Source: Mycobacterium terramassiliense (GTDB lineage Bacteria; Actinomycetota; Actinomycetes; Mycobacteriales; Mycobacteriaceae). Taken from it: 64,000 nucleotides of DNA. The stretch spans positions 598,693 to 662,692 of the forward strand of contig NZ_LT717701.1 of assembly GCF_900157385.1 (NCBI RefSeq). Reading direction: 5' to 3'. The translations under genes and the position numbers were made by a program. The notes beneath the pieces were generated by a model, which saw nothing but the letters and a program-made list of their open reading frames with translations, had not been told where the DNA came from and searched no databases. This document shows positions 34,477-43,380 of the stretch, piece by piece; the stretch's first letter is position 1, and the number at the start of each line of letters is the position of its first letter.

Positions 34477-35463
34477 CTAAGCGCCCGCGGCGCGCAGGGC
34501 CTCGAAGGTGTCCGCGATGGTTTCCTTGGGGTCCCGATAGGTGATGCCGAGTTCCCGCTCGCTGGGCGAATCGTCTGACGCCGGCATCTGCGTGTAGTAC
34601 TGCATCCCCGCCGACGTGAAGGGCGTGTCGAAGGGCAGGAACCGGCCCGCCCGATCCATCACCGCGCCGGCAACGCGCAGGGCGCTGTCCGGGATGGGAA
34701 CCGCCACCATCGGGGTCCCGGCGACCTCGCCGAGCATGGTCGCGAGCTCGGCCGCGGGGACGCGGTGACCGCCGGCGGTGTAGCGGCGCGGCCCGCGCCC
34801 GGGTTCGAGGAGCGCCGCGTGCAACGCGGCCAGGTCCCTGGCGTCGACGACCAACCATGCCGCGCTGCGCCCCGGGATCGCGTGCATCTGCACCGCCGCC
34901 CTGACACCCTCGCCGGCCTCACCGAACTGGTTGCCGACCGGCGGGCCCAGCACCATGCCGGGATAGGTGATGTTCACCGGTGCGCCGGCGTCCTGCAGCC
35001 CGCGAGCATAGATTTCGACCTGCGCCTTGGACGTCCCGTAGCCGTCCGCCCCGCCGACGACCGGGAGGTCCGAAGTCAGCGTCTCCAGGCCGGGACGGAA
35101 CAGTGCGGTGAAGCTCGACACGTGAATGATCGGGTCCAGGCCCAGCTCGACGGACTGCCCGAGGACGTTTTGCGCGCCCTGCATGTTCGTGGTCAGCATC
35201 TCGTTGGTCTGCCGGGGGTCGACGGCCACCAGGGCGGCGCTGTGCACCACGGCGTCGCAGCCGCGCAGGGCATCCCGCACCGAAACGCGATCGGTGATGT
35301 CCCCGACGGCGAAGTCCGAGACGTCGACGCCCAGTTTGGCCACCGAGGTGTGCAGCCGATCGGGATTGCGCACCAGGAACCGGATGGAGTGCCCGGCGTC
35401 GGCGATCGCCTTGGCGGTCCACCCGCCGACGAATCCCGTCCCGCCCGTGACCAGAACGTGCAT
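34477..35463 (-). CDS. NAD-dependent epimerase/dehydratase (Rv3725-like)
   Basis: A 328-residue extended SDR. ATG 35463 gives MHVLVTGGTGFVGGWTAKAI with the Rossmann loop directly at the start; GTG 35478 is a weaker alternative. VVHSAALVAVDPRQT and YGTSKAQVEIYARGL supply the middle motif and catalytic YxxxK. The position next to a cutinase matches Rv3725 next to the cut5 locus in M. tuberculosis. The substrate may be a sugar nucleotide, sterol or cinnamoyl-type compound and is not known. Confidence 0.8.
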   Translation of the reverse strand: MHVLVTGGTGFVGGWTAKAIADAGHSIRFLVRNPDRLHTSVAKLGVDVSDFAVGDITDRVSVRDALRGCDAVVHSAALVAVDPRQTNEMLTTNMQGAQNVLGQSVELGLDPIIHVSSFTALFRPGLETLTSDLPVVGGADGYGTSKAQVEIYARGLQDAGAPVNITYPGMVLGPPVGNQFGEAGEGVRAAVQMHAIPGRSAAWLVVDARDLAALHAALLEPGRGPRRYTAGGHRVPAAELATMLGEVAGTPMVAVPIPDSALRVAGAVMDRAGRFLPFDTPFTSAGMQYYTQMPASDDSPSERELGITYRDPKETIADTFEALRAAGA

Positions 35464-35482
35464 GGTGCGATTCTGCACGGGC

Positions 35483-36184
35483 CTACAAATGGCTCGCGGC
35501 GTAGGTCGCGGCTTGGCCCGTCATGCCGTTCATCGGATAGGACATATGCGCGAAGGCGTCGTTGCCGTCACCGCAAATCCCGTCGCCCGGCGCGCACAAC
35601 TCGAGCGTCTTGGGCTGATACAGCGGGCCGATGACGATCACCGGTGCGCCGTACTTCTGCAGCCACGGACCCGACGGCGTCCCGAACAGCGTGACCGCCG
35701 CGACGTGGTTCGCGATCTCCGGTGGCATCGGCGGGGGCACCGCGGAAGCCGGGACGCCCGCCGGCACGGCGGCCGAGGTGGTGAAACCCGCCACCGCGGC
35801 GCCCTGGGAATACCCGCCGAGCACCTCTTTGGTGTTCGGGCAATTTTTCGCCATCGACTCGATGTGGGTGCCGGCGTCACGGATGCCGTCGATGACGGTC
35901 GCCGGGAAATCGGGGTTGGAAAAGTCAGTGCTCGCAGGGTAATTGACCGGGTACACCCCGAGCGAGCGGGCGCCGAGCTGACCGCGCAGCGCATCGATGA
36001 ACGATCCGCCGACGCCGCCGACACCGGGCGGCTCGCCGGATCCGCGCGCGAAGACGACCTCGACGTCCGGGCACGGATCGCCGGACGCCGGGGTGGGGGC
36101 GCCCAACAGCGCGAAGGCGGCCAGCATCGCCGCAACTCCGGCGGATGTCGTGAATCGGCGCATGCTCGTCAACCTTCGCATCAT
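35483..36184 (-). CDS. Secreted cutinase-family serine esterase (cut5-position)
   Basis: A 233-residue exported esterase. ATG 36184 is supported by AAGGA six bases upstream and precedes a signal peptide ending near PASG-DPCPD. The nucleophile motif is GYSQGA; the acid lies in GDGICGDG and the His in DAFAHMSYP, with disulfide-type Cys around each. Cutinase-like proteins of mycobacteria hydrolyse esters or phospholipids outside the cell. In M. tuberculosis H37Rv the gene at this place (Rv3724A/B, cut5) is split; here it is intact. Confidence 0.88.
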   Translation of the reverse strand: MMRRLTSMRRFTTSAGVAAMLAAFALLGAPTPASGDPCPDVEVVFARGSGEPPGVGGVGGSFIDALRGQLGARSLGVYPVNYPASTDFSNPDFPATVIDGIRDAGTHIESMAKNCPNTKEVLGGYSQGAAVAGFTTSAAVPAGVPASAVPPPMPPEIANHVAAVTLFGTPSGPWLQKYGAPVIVIGPLYQPKTLELCAPGDGICGDGNDAFAHMSYPMNGMTGQAATYAASHL

Positions 36185-36234
36185 CGATGTCCTTACCTGA
36201 TATTCGGCGCCACACGCGCTGCGGATTGCCACAG

Positions 36235-36284
36235 CGAACGACCAGCGGGCCGGCAGCCGTCTGGGCGGGCCCGCTGGTCGTTCG
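36235..36284 (-). terminator. Strong stem-loop downstream of csbD
   Basis: A perfect 17-bp inverted repeat (36235-36251 with 36268-36284) encloses a 16-base loop. It starts six bases after the csbD stop in the direction of transcription. There is no T-run, as is common for mycobacterial terminators. Confidence 0.75.
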
Positions 36285-36289
36285 ATCGG

Positions 36290-36463
36290 TTACTTCTTGA
36301 AGGCGTCCTTCACCTTCTCGCCGGCATCCTTCAGGCTGGACTTCGCCTGATCGGCGCGGCCTTCGTTCTTGGTGTCGTGATCGCCGGTGGCCTTGCCGAT
36401 GGCTTCCTTGGCCCGGCCGCCCAGATCCTCGATCTTGTTCTTCGCCTTGTCTGTGCCGCTCAT
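36290..36463 (-). CDS. CsbD-family general stress protein
   Basis: A 57-residue highly charged protein (MSGTDKAKNKIEDLGGRAKE, then AIGKATGDHDTKNEGRADQ and a Lys-rich end) that matches the CsbD family of small stress-induced proteins of unknown mechanism. A GGGAG box precedes the ATG 36463. The upstream region carries a good SigF-type promoter (36511-36537) and the gene ends in a strong hairpin, so it is a complete single-gene unit. Induction under envelope or stationary-phase stress is expected. Confidence 0.88.
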   Translation of the reverse strand: MSGTDKAKNKIEDLGGRAKEAIGKATGDHDTKNEGRADQAKSSLKDAGEKVKDAFKK

Positions 36464-36510
36464 GTGTACTCGCTCCCTCGTCATCGATGCGTTATTCGTG
36501 CTCTTGTGGC

Positions 36511-36537
36511 TACCCAGCGGCGGGTGATATTGAAACC
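36511..36537 (-). promoter_or_regulatory. SigF-type promoter of csbD
   Basis: On the minus strand GGTTT (36533-36537) is followed after 17 bases by GGGTA (36511-36515), the mycobacterial SigF consensus. The start codon of csbD lies 48 bases further. Confidence 0.65.
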
Positions 36538-36766
36538 GCAGCTCGTCCGGGCTGTCATCATGGACTGCGTGGGCACCGCAATAGTGGTGGCGATCGTTGC
36601 GACGCTGATGCTGCTGGGCATCGGCATGGTGGTCAATCAGCTTCTTCGGCTCAGGAAGTGGCTGAACGCCCAGCCCCCCGAGCCACCGCCGGGCGAACAG
36701 GCCCACCCCACCCCCCGGAGTGATTTGTGTCCGGGCCTTTTCCCGGCTGATAGCTTGATTTCCGTG

Positions 36767-38074
36767 ATGGCCTCGCGGCGCGGATCGGCCCTGTTGGTGA
36801 CCGACGACGGCTTGCCACGCGGCGTGTCCGGGGCCGCCGACCCGCACTTCGCCAACGTCATCGGGATCTTTGCGCGGCTGTTCCCCGGCCGCCGGTTCGG
36901 CGGGGGAGCGCTGACCGTCTACATCGACGGCGTGCCCGTCGTCGACGTCTGGACGGGCTGGTCGGACCGCGCCGGCACCGAGCCCTGGACCGCCGACACC
37001 GGCGCGATGGTGTTCTCGGCGACCAAGGGCGTCGCATCGACGGTGATTCACCGCCTGGCCGACCGGGGTCTGCTGTCCTACGACGATCCCGTCGCCGACT
37101 ACTGGCCCGAATTCGCGGCCAACGGGAAGGCCGACATCACGGTCCGCGACGTCCTGCGGCACCGGTCCGGGTTGTCGCACCTGCGGGGCGTCACCAAGGC
37201 GGAGCTGATGGACCACGTCCTCATGGAGGAGCGCCTCGCCGCCGCGCCCGTCGATCACCTGCGCGGCGTGCAGGCGTATCACGCGCTGACCTACGGATGG
37301 CTGCTGTCCGGTCTGGCCAGGGCCGTGACGGGCAAGGGCATGCGAGAGCTGATCCGGCAGGAGATCGCGCGCCCGCTCAACACCGACGGCCTGCACCTGG
37401 GCCGCCCGCCCCGGGGCGCGTCGACCCGGGCGGCTCAGATCCTGATACCGCAGGGGAAGCTGCGCGCCCCGGTGTTCAATTTCATCGCACCGAAATTGGC
37501 CGGCCTGCCGTTCTCGGGCGCGCTGGGGGCGATGTACTTCCCCGGCGTCATATCCCTGATCAAGGGGGAGACCGAGTTTTTGGACGGCGAGGTCCCGGCG
37601 GCCAACGGCGTGGTGACCGGACGCGGGTTGGCCAAGATGTACGCGGTGCTGGCCAACGACGGCCGCATCGACGGCAAGAAGTATTTGTCGAAGGAGTTGG
37701 TGCGCGGCCTGACGGGCCAGCCGCAACGCAAGTGGCCTGACGCAAACATGGTGGTGCCCATGCCGTTTCATTTGGGCTACCACGAGTCGCCGGTCCCCGG
37801 CCTGCTCAAGGGATTCGGTCACGTGGGGCTGGGTGGAACGCTCGGCTGGGCCGACCCGGAATCCGGCAGCGCGTTCGGGTTCGTCCACAACAGGCTGTTG
37901 ACGCCGTTGCTGTTCGACATGGGATCGTTCGCGGGCTTGGCCGGCCCGCTGCGCAACGCCATCGAGGCCGCCCGTCACCAGGGCCCGCTTCCGGTGCCGC
38001 AGCTGGGCGCGCCCTACGCCAGGCCCGCCCGGAGGAAGGCCGTGCAGGCGACGGCGGCGTCGGGCGGGGGTTAG
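36767..38074 (+). CDS. Beta-lactamase-fold serine hydrolase (LipL/Rv1497-like esterase)
   Basis: A 435-residue class-C beta-lactamase-fold hydrolase. MVFSATKG carries the SxxK catalytic pair near residue 84, YHALTYGW the Tyr motif, and FGHVGLGGTLGW the third box. The recalled LipL (Rv1497) sequence aligns along the whole length (FPGRRFGGGAL, LHLGRPP, MYFPG, EIPAANGV-like block). Such proteins are lipases or esterases at the cell envelope. ATG 36767 is chosen; the frame is open upstream and ATG 36560 would add 69 residues with one transmembrane helix. The end overlaps the convergent gene by four bases. Confidence 0.82.
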   Translation: MASRRGSALLVTDDGLPRGVSGAADPHFANVIGIFARLFPGRRFGGGALTVYIDGVPVVDVWTGWSDRAGTEPWTADTGAMVFSATKGVASTVIHRLADRGLLSYDDPVADYWPEFAANGKADITVRDVLRHRSGLSHLRGVTKAELMDHVLMEERLAAAPVDHLRGVQAYHALTYGWLLSGLARAVTGKGMRELIRQEIARPLNTDGLHLGRPPRGASTRAAQILIPQGKLRAPVFNFIAPKLAGLPFSGALGAMYFPGVISLIKGETEFLDGEVPAANGVVTGRGLAKMYAVLANDGRIDGKKYLSKELVRGLTGQPQRKWPDANMVVPMPFHLGYHESPVPGLLKGFGHVGLGGTLGWADPESGSAFGFVHNRLLTPLLFDMGSFAGLAGPLRNAIEAARHQGPLPVPQLGAPYARPARRKAVQATAASGGG

Positions 38075-39126
38075 ACCTTTGCGAAGCCCCTGGGAAGCGT
38101 GAGCGGCAGGTCGGTGTACGTCACGATGCCCGGCGGCGCGGCGACGACGGCCGGGATCGCGTTGATGACCGGCAGCGCCGTCATGATGTGCCCGAGCGCC
38201 ATGAAGTCGGCGATGGTCTCGGCCTGGAAGTAGGGGGGTGGCAGGAACCCGACCTTGGTGGTCACGGTCGGCTGCCCGTCGATCTGGATGACCCAGCCGT
38301 CCTGGTCGATCTTCCAGTCGGGCTCCAGCGTCTGCCCCTTGCGCCACCGGACGTTGAGGTCGATCAGTGTTTTGTCGCCGACGATGCCCTGCCAGCTGAT
38401 GTATACACCCGCGACGCATCCCGCGGCGATCGTCCAGGATGCCATCTCGAGATCGGCTGTGGTCTGGGCGAATTCGGCCACGCAACGCACCTCGTCGAGT
38501 TCGACACCGAGCGCGTCGGCCACCAGCCGCACGGCCTCGCCGAAAATGGCCGTCCCCTTGCGGGCCATCTCCGAAAGGTCCGGATGGTCGATCGGCTGAC
38601 CGAAGCCCACCGGCTTCTCGGTCTCCGGCGAGTCGTAGAACGTGGTGTCGGCCGCCTCGATCACGCTCACCTTGTCGATCCTGTTGCACACCATCGCCGA
38701 GACGATGGCCAACAGCTCGGCGAAGCCCGGGCTGACGCCGGAGCCGAACATCGTCGACCCGCCCTTCTGGCAGGCTTCGACGATTCGGTCGCGGCCATCG
38801 CCGAGGTTGGCCCCGGTGATGAAGGACGCCGTCGTCACCACGTTGACGCCCGCGGACAGGATGCGGACCAACTCGTCGACGTCGATCCACATCGGGTTGT
38901 ACACGACGCAGTCGGGTTTCAGGGCGAGCAGTTCGTCGACGTCGTTGGTGGCGGCCACGCCCAGCGGCGCGATGCCGACCAGCTCGCCGGCGTCGCGGCC
39001 TACCTTCGACTCTGACCAGGCATAACAGCCCACAAGCTCGAGCGTGGGGTTGTCGGCGATCGATTGCAGCGAGCTCTTGCCGACGTTCCCGGTGTTCCAC
39101 TGGACGACCCGATAGGTGTTTGGCAC
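38071..39126 (-). CDS. Dihydrodipicolinate-reductase-like NAD(P)H dehydrogenase
   Basis: A 351-residue member of the same family as the genes at 5315 and 8287. GTG 39126 gives VPNTYRVVQWNTGNVGKSSL with an altered Rossmann loop (TGNVGKSS). GCYAWSESKVGRDAGELVG and DCVVYNPMWIDVDELV are the conserved middle parts and GSGVSPGFAELL follows. It stands alone between a lipase-like gene and the unknown pair at 39168-41641. The substrate is unknown; the family is strongly expanded in mycobacteria. Confidence 0.75.
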   Translation of the reverse strand: MPNTYRVVQWNTGNVGKSSLQSIADNPTLELVGCYAWSESKVGRDAGELVGIAPLGVAATNDVDELLALKPDCVVYNPMWIDVDELVRILSAGVNVVTTASFITGANLGDGRDRIVEACQKGGSTMFGSGVSPGFAELLAIVSAMVCNRIDKVSVIEAADTTFYDSPETEKPVGFGQPIDHPDLSEMARKGTAIFGEAVRLVADALGVELDEVRCVAEFAQTTADLEMASWTIAAGCVAGVYISWQGIVGDKTLIDLNVRWRKGQTLEPDWKIDQDGWVIQIDGQPTVTTKVGFLPPPYFQAETIADFMALGHIMTALPVINAIPAVVAAPPGIVTYTDLPLTLPRGFAKV

Positions 39127-39167
39127 TCGCTCAGCATAGGGAATGACGCCGGGCCGGGCGAGAAAGA

Positions 39168-40325
39168 TCAGTAATCCGATTCGGCGGCCAGGATCTCGGC
39201 CAGGAAGGCGTCGTGCGGCGGCCGGTCCAGCCGCGCCCGCGCCCAGCGGCGGACCCTGTCCCGAGTGTCGCGGGTCTCGATCCCGCCCGACACGTCCGCG
39301 CCGACGATCACCGAGGTCGCCGACCAATCGTGGGCCCAGGCAGCCGATTCCGTCACCGGCCGCCGCTCGCGGTCGACCAGGGCGAGGGTGGCGTCGCCGT
39401 CGGCGTCCAGGGCGCCGCTGCCGCTGATGGCCCCGGACCGCAGGTGCACGGCTATCCCGGTGGCCGGGCCGGGCCCGATCACGCCCGCCCGCACGACGGC
39501 GACCACCTCGGCGCCGGCCACCTCGACGCTCCAGTCGACGGTGTTCTCGCCCGCGTCGAAGATCCCGGGCGGCACCGCACTCCAGCTGACGGACGCGACA
39601 CCGCGGGCGATCGGGGCCGCGTCCCGGGGGCCGGCCCCGGTGCCGGCGGCCAGCGCGTAGTCGTCGCGACGCCCGCCCGGCCGCATCGGCTCACCGGCCG
39701 GCGCCAGGTCCGGATCGTCGAGCAGCGCCAGCAGTTGCGCCCATCCCGCGCCGTCGACCCCCACCTCGTCGGCCAGCCCGGCGCCCGCTCGCACCATGTC
39801 GACGACTCGCGGATCGCCGCCCCGCGCGTGGGCGATGAGGGCCAGGGCGTGCGGCGCCAGCAGCTCCTCCACATCCGAATCCAGGGTGTCGTCGGTGAAG
39901 AAACCCTCTGCGCCGGAGGTCAACAGCGCGACCTCCACGTCGAGCAGAGCTCGGTCGAGTCCGGCGATGCCGTCCACGCGGCTGACGGGCCACCACCGCC
40001 GCAGCCAGTGGCCCACGGCCAGCCGCCGGAGCGGGGCAACCGAGCCGGGCACGATCTCGACGCCGGCGAGCTCGATGCCGTGCGGTCGATCGGCCGCACC
40101 GTCGACCGCCGACACCAGCGCGACGTGCCCGGACTCGCCGAGGACGCGCCAAAGCCAGTCGGCGCGTGCCAAATCGGTGAAGGCGATTCGGGTGCCCGCA
40201 TCGCCGGGGGGATCGTCGATCGTCCAGGACAGCACCGCGCCACTGACTTCCAGCACCACGGCCAGCGGGGTCTCGACGGGGGCCGCGCCCGTCGTCCACA
40301 GGCCGGAATCGGCAACCAGTCTCAT
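39168..40325 (-). CDS. Unknown protein, second gene of pair beside CHAT locus
   Basis: A 385-residue protein I do not recognise. It begins MRLVADSGLWTTGAAPVETP, is rich in Ala, Val, Asp and Gly, has no signal peptide or transmembrane helix, and looks like alternating beta-rich ends (AVVLEVSGAVLSWTID, GAEVVAVVRAGVIGPG) around a helical middle (residues 110-230). The C-terminus IETRDTRDRVRRWARARLD is basic. It overlaps the upstream gene by ATGA and is surely cotranslated with it. The setting next to TPR and CHAT genes suggests a joint system, but no function can be assigned. Confidence 0.6.
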   Translation of the reverse strand: MRLVADSGLWTTGAAPVETPLAVVLEVSGAVLSWTIDDPPGDAGTRIAFTDLARADWLWRVLGESGHVALVSAVDGAADRPHGIELAGVEIVPGSVAPLRRLAVGHWLRRWWPVSRVDGIAGLDRALLDVEVALLTSGAEGFFTDDTLDSDVEELLAPHALALIAHARGGDPRVVDMVRAGAGLADEVGVDGAGWAQLLALLDDPDLAPAGEPMRPGGRRDDYALAAGTGAGPRDAAPIARGVASVSWSAVPPGIFDAGENTVDWSVEVAGAEVVAVVRAGVIGPGPATGIAVHLRSGAISGSGALDADGDATLALVDRERRPVTESAAWAHDWSATSVIVGADVSGGIETRDTRDRVRRWARARLDRPPHDAFLAEILAAESDY

Positions 40326-41641
40326 CCGGCCACCTGCAATTCCAGCATCGCCTTGATCCGCTGGCGGTGGTCCAGGCTCACCGACCGCGCGACTCCCTCC
40401 AGCAGGGACCGCACCTCGTCGACGTCATCGCAGGGCTCCTGCCAGACGTCGCGTCCGTGCAGTCGCGCCCACAGCCGGCTCAGGTAGGGCCTGGTGTATG
40501 CCGCCAGGTCGTCAACGACCTGCCGTTGGCGGGGATGGATCGGACCGCCCTCGGCGAGGTAGCGCCGGGCGTGCAGCACGTAGGCCTCCTTGCGCAGCCG
40601 GGCCTGGATCTGCGCCGCCAACGCGTAGCGGCTGGCGACGGACGGGTCCAGCGGCGCCAGCTCGACGGCCACCTCGATGCCCGCCACCAGCGTGGCCTGC
40701 TTGTCCTCGGACAACAGCCCCCAGGGCGCCGACGCCCGGTCCACTTCCTCCTCGCACAGCAGCGGGATGTCGGGCAGCGCGTCGCGGTCCAGGGCGCGCC
40801 GCAGCGTCGCGCGTACCCGATCCACCACGCTGCGATCCAGCGGACGATCGCTGTCGGATTCGCCCGCGATTCGGGGTTGTCGTTGGGGCTCAGCCGAACT
40901 CAACCCCAGCCCGACGATCGACCACGGCAGCTCGGCGCCCTCCAAGCGGGCCGACGCCCCCAGGTTGTACGGGGTCGCGTCGGCGATCACGGCCGACCAG
41001 ACACGCTGCCGGCCCGCCGCGGCGCGATGGCCGTTGACGGCTCCGAGCACCGTCCCGAGTTCGGCCAGGAACGGGCCGGTGGCCGTGGGTGCGGCCCGCA
41101 CGTCGCGCCAGCTGCGGTCGAGCTGCTCGGCCAGCCTGCCCACGACATCGGGGCTTGCCACGTATTGGCGCAGCACCTCGATAGCGGTGCGGTCGCGGCC
41201 CTGGTGGATGTCGGTGAGCACGGCGGCAGCGGTCTCTCGATCTTGCGGCGCCGGTGGGCCTTTCGTCACCGCGAGCTCGAAGCACACCGGGAAATACAGT
41301 TCCTGGGCGTTGCCGGTGCGGATTCGCTGCCTGCGGCGCTCGAGCTTGAGTGTGTCGAACCATGATGCCGCGTAACGCAATTCGCGTGCGCTCCCGACGA
41401 TCAGGTCGTGCATCGCGGCAGCGGTTTCCGGAGGGACGACGGGTGCGGAATACTGGGGATTGGCGCGTAGCCGAAGCACCAAGGGGTCGAGGATGCGTTT
41501 GACGGTCCGGCTCAGGGGCCCGCCGTCGTCGCTGCTGAGCACCTCGACGCCCGGGCCGATCGCGCGCCACGCAGCCTCGATCACCGACCGGCGCGGCTGG
41601 CCCACGGCGACGTCGGTCGCGATCTGCGAATCCGCGCTCAT
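40322..41641 (-). CDS. Unknown helical protein, first gene of pair beside CHAT locus
   Basis: A 439-residue protein of unknown family. ATG 41641 (MSADSQIATDVAVGQPRR) is chosen; GTG 41647 lies two codons upstream. It is mostly helical, cytoplasmic by composition, with a Glu-rich segment CEEEVDRASAPWGLLSEDKQ near residue 300 and a long helical end (YALAAQIQARLRKEAYVLHARRYL). It is transcribed with the 385-residue protein and diverges from the small gene at 41725. No catalytic motif is visible. Confidence 0.6.
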   Translation of the reverse strand: MSADSQIATDVAVGQPRRSVIEAAWRAIGPGVEVLSSDDGGPLSRTVKRILDPLVLRLRANPQYSAPVVPPETAAAMHDLIVGSARELRYAASWFDTLKLERRRQRIRTGNAQELYFPVCFELAVTKGPPAPQDRETAAAVLTDIHQGRDRTAIEVLRQYVASPDVVGRLAEQLDRSWRDVRAAPTATGPFLAELGTVLGAVNGHRAAAGRQRVWSAVIADATPYNLGASARLEGAELPWSIVGLGLSSAEPQRQPRIAGESDSDRPLDRSVVDRVRATLRRALDRDALPDIPLLCEEEVDRASAPWGLLSEDKQATLVAGIEVAVELAPLDPSVASRYALAAQIQARLRKEAYVLHARRYLAEGGPIHPRQRQVVDDLAAYTRPYLSRLWARLHGRDVWQEPCDDVDEVRSLLEGVARSVSLDHRQRIKAMLELQVAG

Positions 41642-41724
41642 CTGCACAGGATAGGGGCATTAGGAAAATATCGGCAGCCGAAAAGTTGGGTTCGGTAGCC
41701 GCCCGGCGGTTGGAGCCTGGTGGC

Positions 41725-42030
41725 ATGACGAAGCTCATCATGTTGCTGGACCGGTTCCCGTTCGCTCGCCGTCGGATCCCGGCGGGCCCCGCCGTCGCGG
41801 TCGGCACCGTGCGCAACGTCGGTGACGAGCGCCAGGTTTTCATCGAGGTGGTGGCCGTGTCCGGCGAGACCTTCATCGGGAAATTGGCGGGCGGCGCGGG
41901 TGATCCGGCCGTGTCAATGCTGCGGCCCGGGCTGGTCGTGCTGGTGGCGTTCGATCCCGCTGCCCGCGAGGAGCTTTCGTTGCCGGATGACGTGCTGGCC
42001 GTCCACGCCGCCTGGCCGGCGTCGGTCTGA
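41725..42030 (+). CDS. Small beta-rich unknown protein inside CHAT locus
   Basis: A 101-residue protein starting MTKLIMLLDRFPFARRRIP. The body VGTVRNVGDERQVFIEVVAV, SGETFIGKLAGG and LRPGLVVLVAFDPAAREELS predicts a small beta-barrel like OB or SH3 folds. It is on the plus strand between the two leftward gene pairs: divergent from the 439-residue protein and ending four bases from the CHAT gene stop. The family is unknown. Confidence 0.6.
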   Translation: MTKLIMLLDRFPFARRRIPAGPAVAVGTVRNVGDERQVFIEVVAVSGETFIGKLAGGAGDPAVSMLRPGLVVLVAFDPAAREELSLPDDVLAVHAAWPASV

Positions 42031-42033
42031 GCG

Positions 42034-43380
42034 CTATCGCGCGCCGTCCACCGCGAAAGTGACCAGGGCGCCCCAGTACAGCGGGCTGGCGGTGCCGTCG
42101 CCGTCCCGCCAGCGCCGCATCTGCGCACGCTGCCAACGATTCACCGCGCACCCCGCGTCGGCGCCGTCGTGCGCGTCGTCCACGGCGGCAACGACATCGG
42201 CCATCGGGTCGGCCGCTTCGTCTGCGGTGAACCGTCGATATGCCGCGGAGGTGGGCAGCGACCACAACGTGGCGGTCACCAGCTCGGCGCCGCCGAGGAT
42301 CATGGCCGCGACCAGACCGGTCGCCTCGTCGAATTGATAGTCGCCGCCCGATCCGCACGCGAGCAGGGCGACCCGCGGCGGGATCGGCAGTTGCAGCGAC
42401 ATCAGGTCCGAGGCGGTCAGCGGGCGATGATCGCCGATCGCCTCGGCATCGCCGGGGATCCCGGCCCCGCAGGCCAGGTGCAGCGCGGCCTGGTCGGCCC
42501 TGCCGTGCGCCGAACTGGCGTGGCCGACGTACACGAGCCGACCCGGGGCCTGCGCCAGCTGCTTGGCCAGCCAGAGGCGGTCGGCGTCCTGGCGGCGGAA
42601 CAGCTCGACCGGGTCGCCGACCTCCGGCAGCACCGGGCGGCGTTTCATCAGCCCGGCGAAGTGTTGCGCCAGCGGCGTTTCCGGCGACGGCCTGCCGAGC
42701 ACCGAGCCGAGCGCGGAGTCGGGGCGCTGCCCGGGTACCCGGGGGTCGAGCAGCAACACCGGCGGAGCGCCCCGCCTGGCGTCCCAGCCGGCCGGTGACC
42801 GCGGCGAGTGAACGATGTTGGGCGGCACCGCCATCAGGACGTCGACCAGCTCCATCAGCCGGTGGCCGTCGGTTTGGGCGCCGACGTCGGCCAGCTGCCA
42901 GGGGATTCGGGCGGCTACCCGCCCGCTGCGTGTGATAGCGTCCTGGCGCGCGCGCACCAGCTCTTCCTTGCTCGGGCCCGATTTCGGCACCGCCAGCAGC
43001 CCCCAGGGAATGCGTGCCAATCGCGCGCTGGGCGAGACGAACAACACCGCCCGCGGCGATGCCGCGCACTGCAGCAACAGCTCCCACCCCGCCGACCCGA
43101 TCAGCAGCACCCCGAGGATGTAGGCCACCGTGAGTTCGGCTTCCGGCGCCGCGAACGGACCACTGGTCAGTGCCCGCTCGATGGCTTCGGCCCGGCTCTC
43201 GGCGCCGTGTGGCTCGGGGAGGGCGTCGGTCAGCTCCTGCAACGCCGCGAGCAGAATCGGTTCCTCCACCACCCAATTGACGGTCTTGGCGGGCTGCCCC
43301 ACGACCCGCAAACTGCCGTAGGTGGCGATCCCGACGTCGGCGAAGCGCAGTACCAGAGTCAGCCGGTCCGGATCGCTCAT
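42034..43380 (-). CDS. CHAT-domain caspase-like cysteine protease
   Basis: A 448-residue protein with a C-terminal CHAT domain (about residues 190-445). The catalytic His is H287 in VYVGHASSAHG and the Cys is C342 in ALLACGSGGD, followed by the usual ATGLVAAMILGGAELVTATLW. The N-terminal 190 residues are a separate helical domain of unknown type. CHAT proteases are caspase relatives used in effector or immune-type systems, often with TPR partners. ATG 43380 overlaps the stop of the TPR gene (ATGA), so the two are made together. The substrate is unknown. Confidence 0.85.
   Translation of the reverse strand: MSDPDRLTLVLRFADVGIATYGSLRVVGQPAKTVNWVVEEPILLAALQELTDALPEPHGAESRAEAIERALTSGPFAAPEAELTVAYILGVLLIGSAGWELLLQCAASPRAVLFVSPSARLARIPWGLLAVPKSGPSKEELVRARQDAITRSGRVAARIPWQLADVGAQTDGHRLMELVDVLMAVPPNIVHSPRSPAGWDARRGAPPVLLLDPRVPGQRPDSALGSVLGRPSPETPLAQHFAGLMKRRPVLPEVGDPVELFRRQDADRLWLAKQLAQAPGRLVYVGHASSAHGRADQAALHLACGAGIPGDAEAIGDHRPLTASDLMSLQLPIPPRVALLACGSGGDYQFDEATGLVAAMILGGAELVTATLWSLPTSAAYRRFTADEAADPMADVVAAVDDAHDGADAGCAVNRWQRAQMRRWRDGDGTASPLYWGALVTFAVDGAR

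Noticed and set aside
36290..39100. 936-codon minus-strand frame that ends as CsbD
   Set aside because: Only the last 57 codons have family similarity and their own ribosome binding site and promoter; the rest is antisense to the LipL-like gene.
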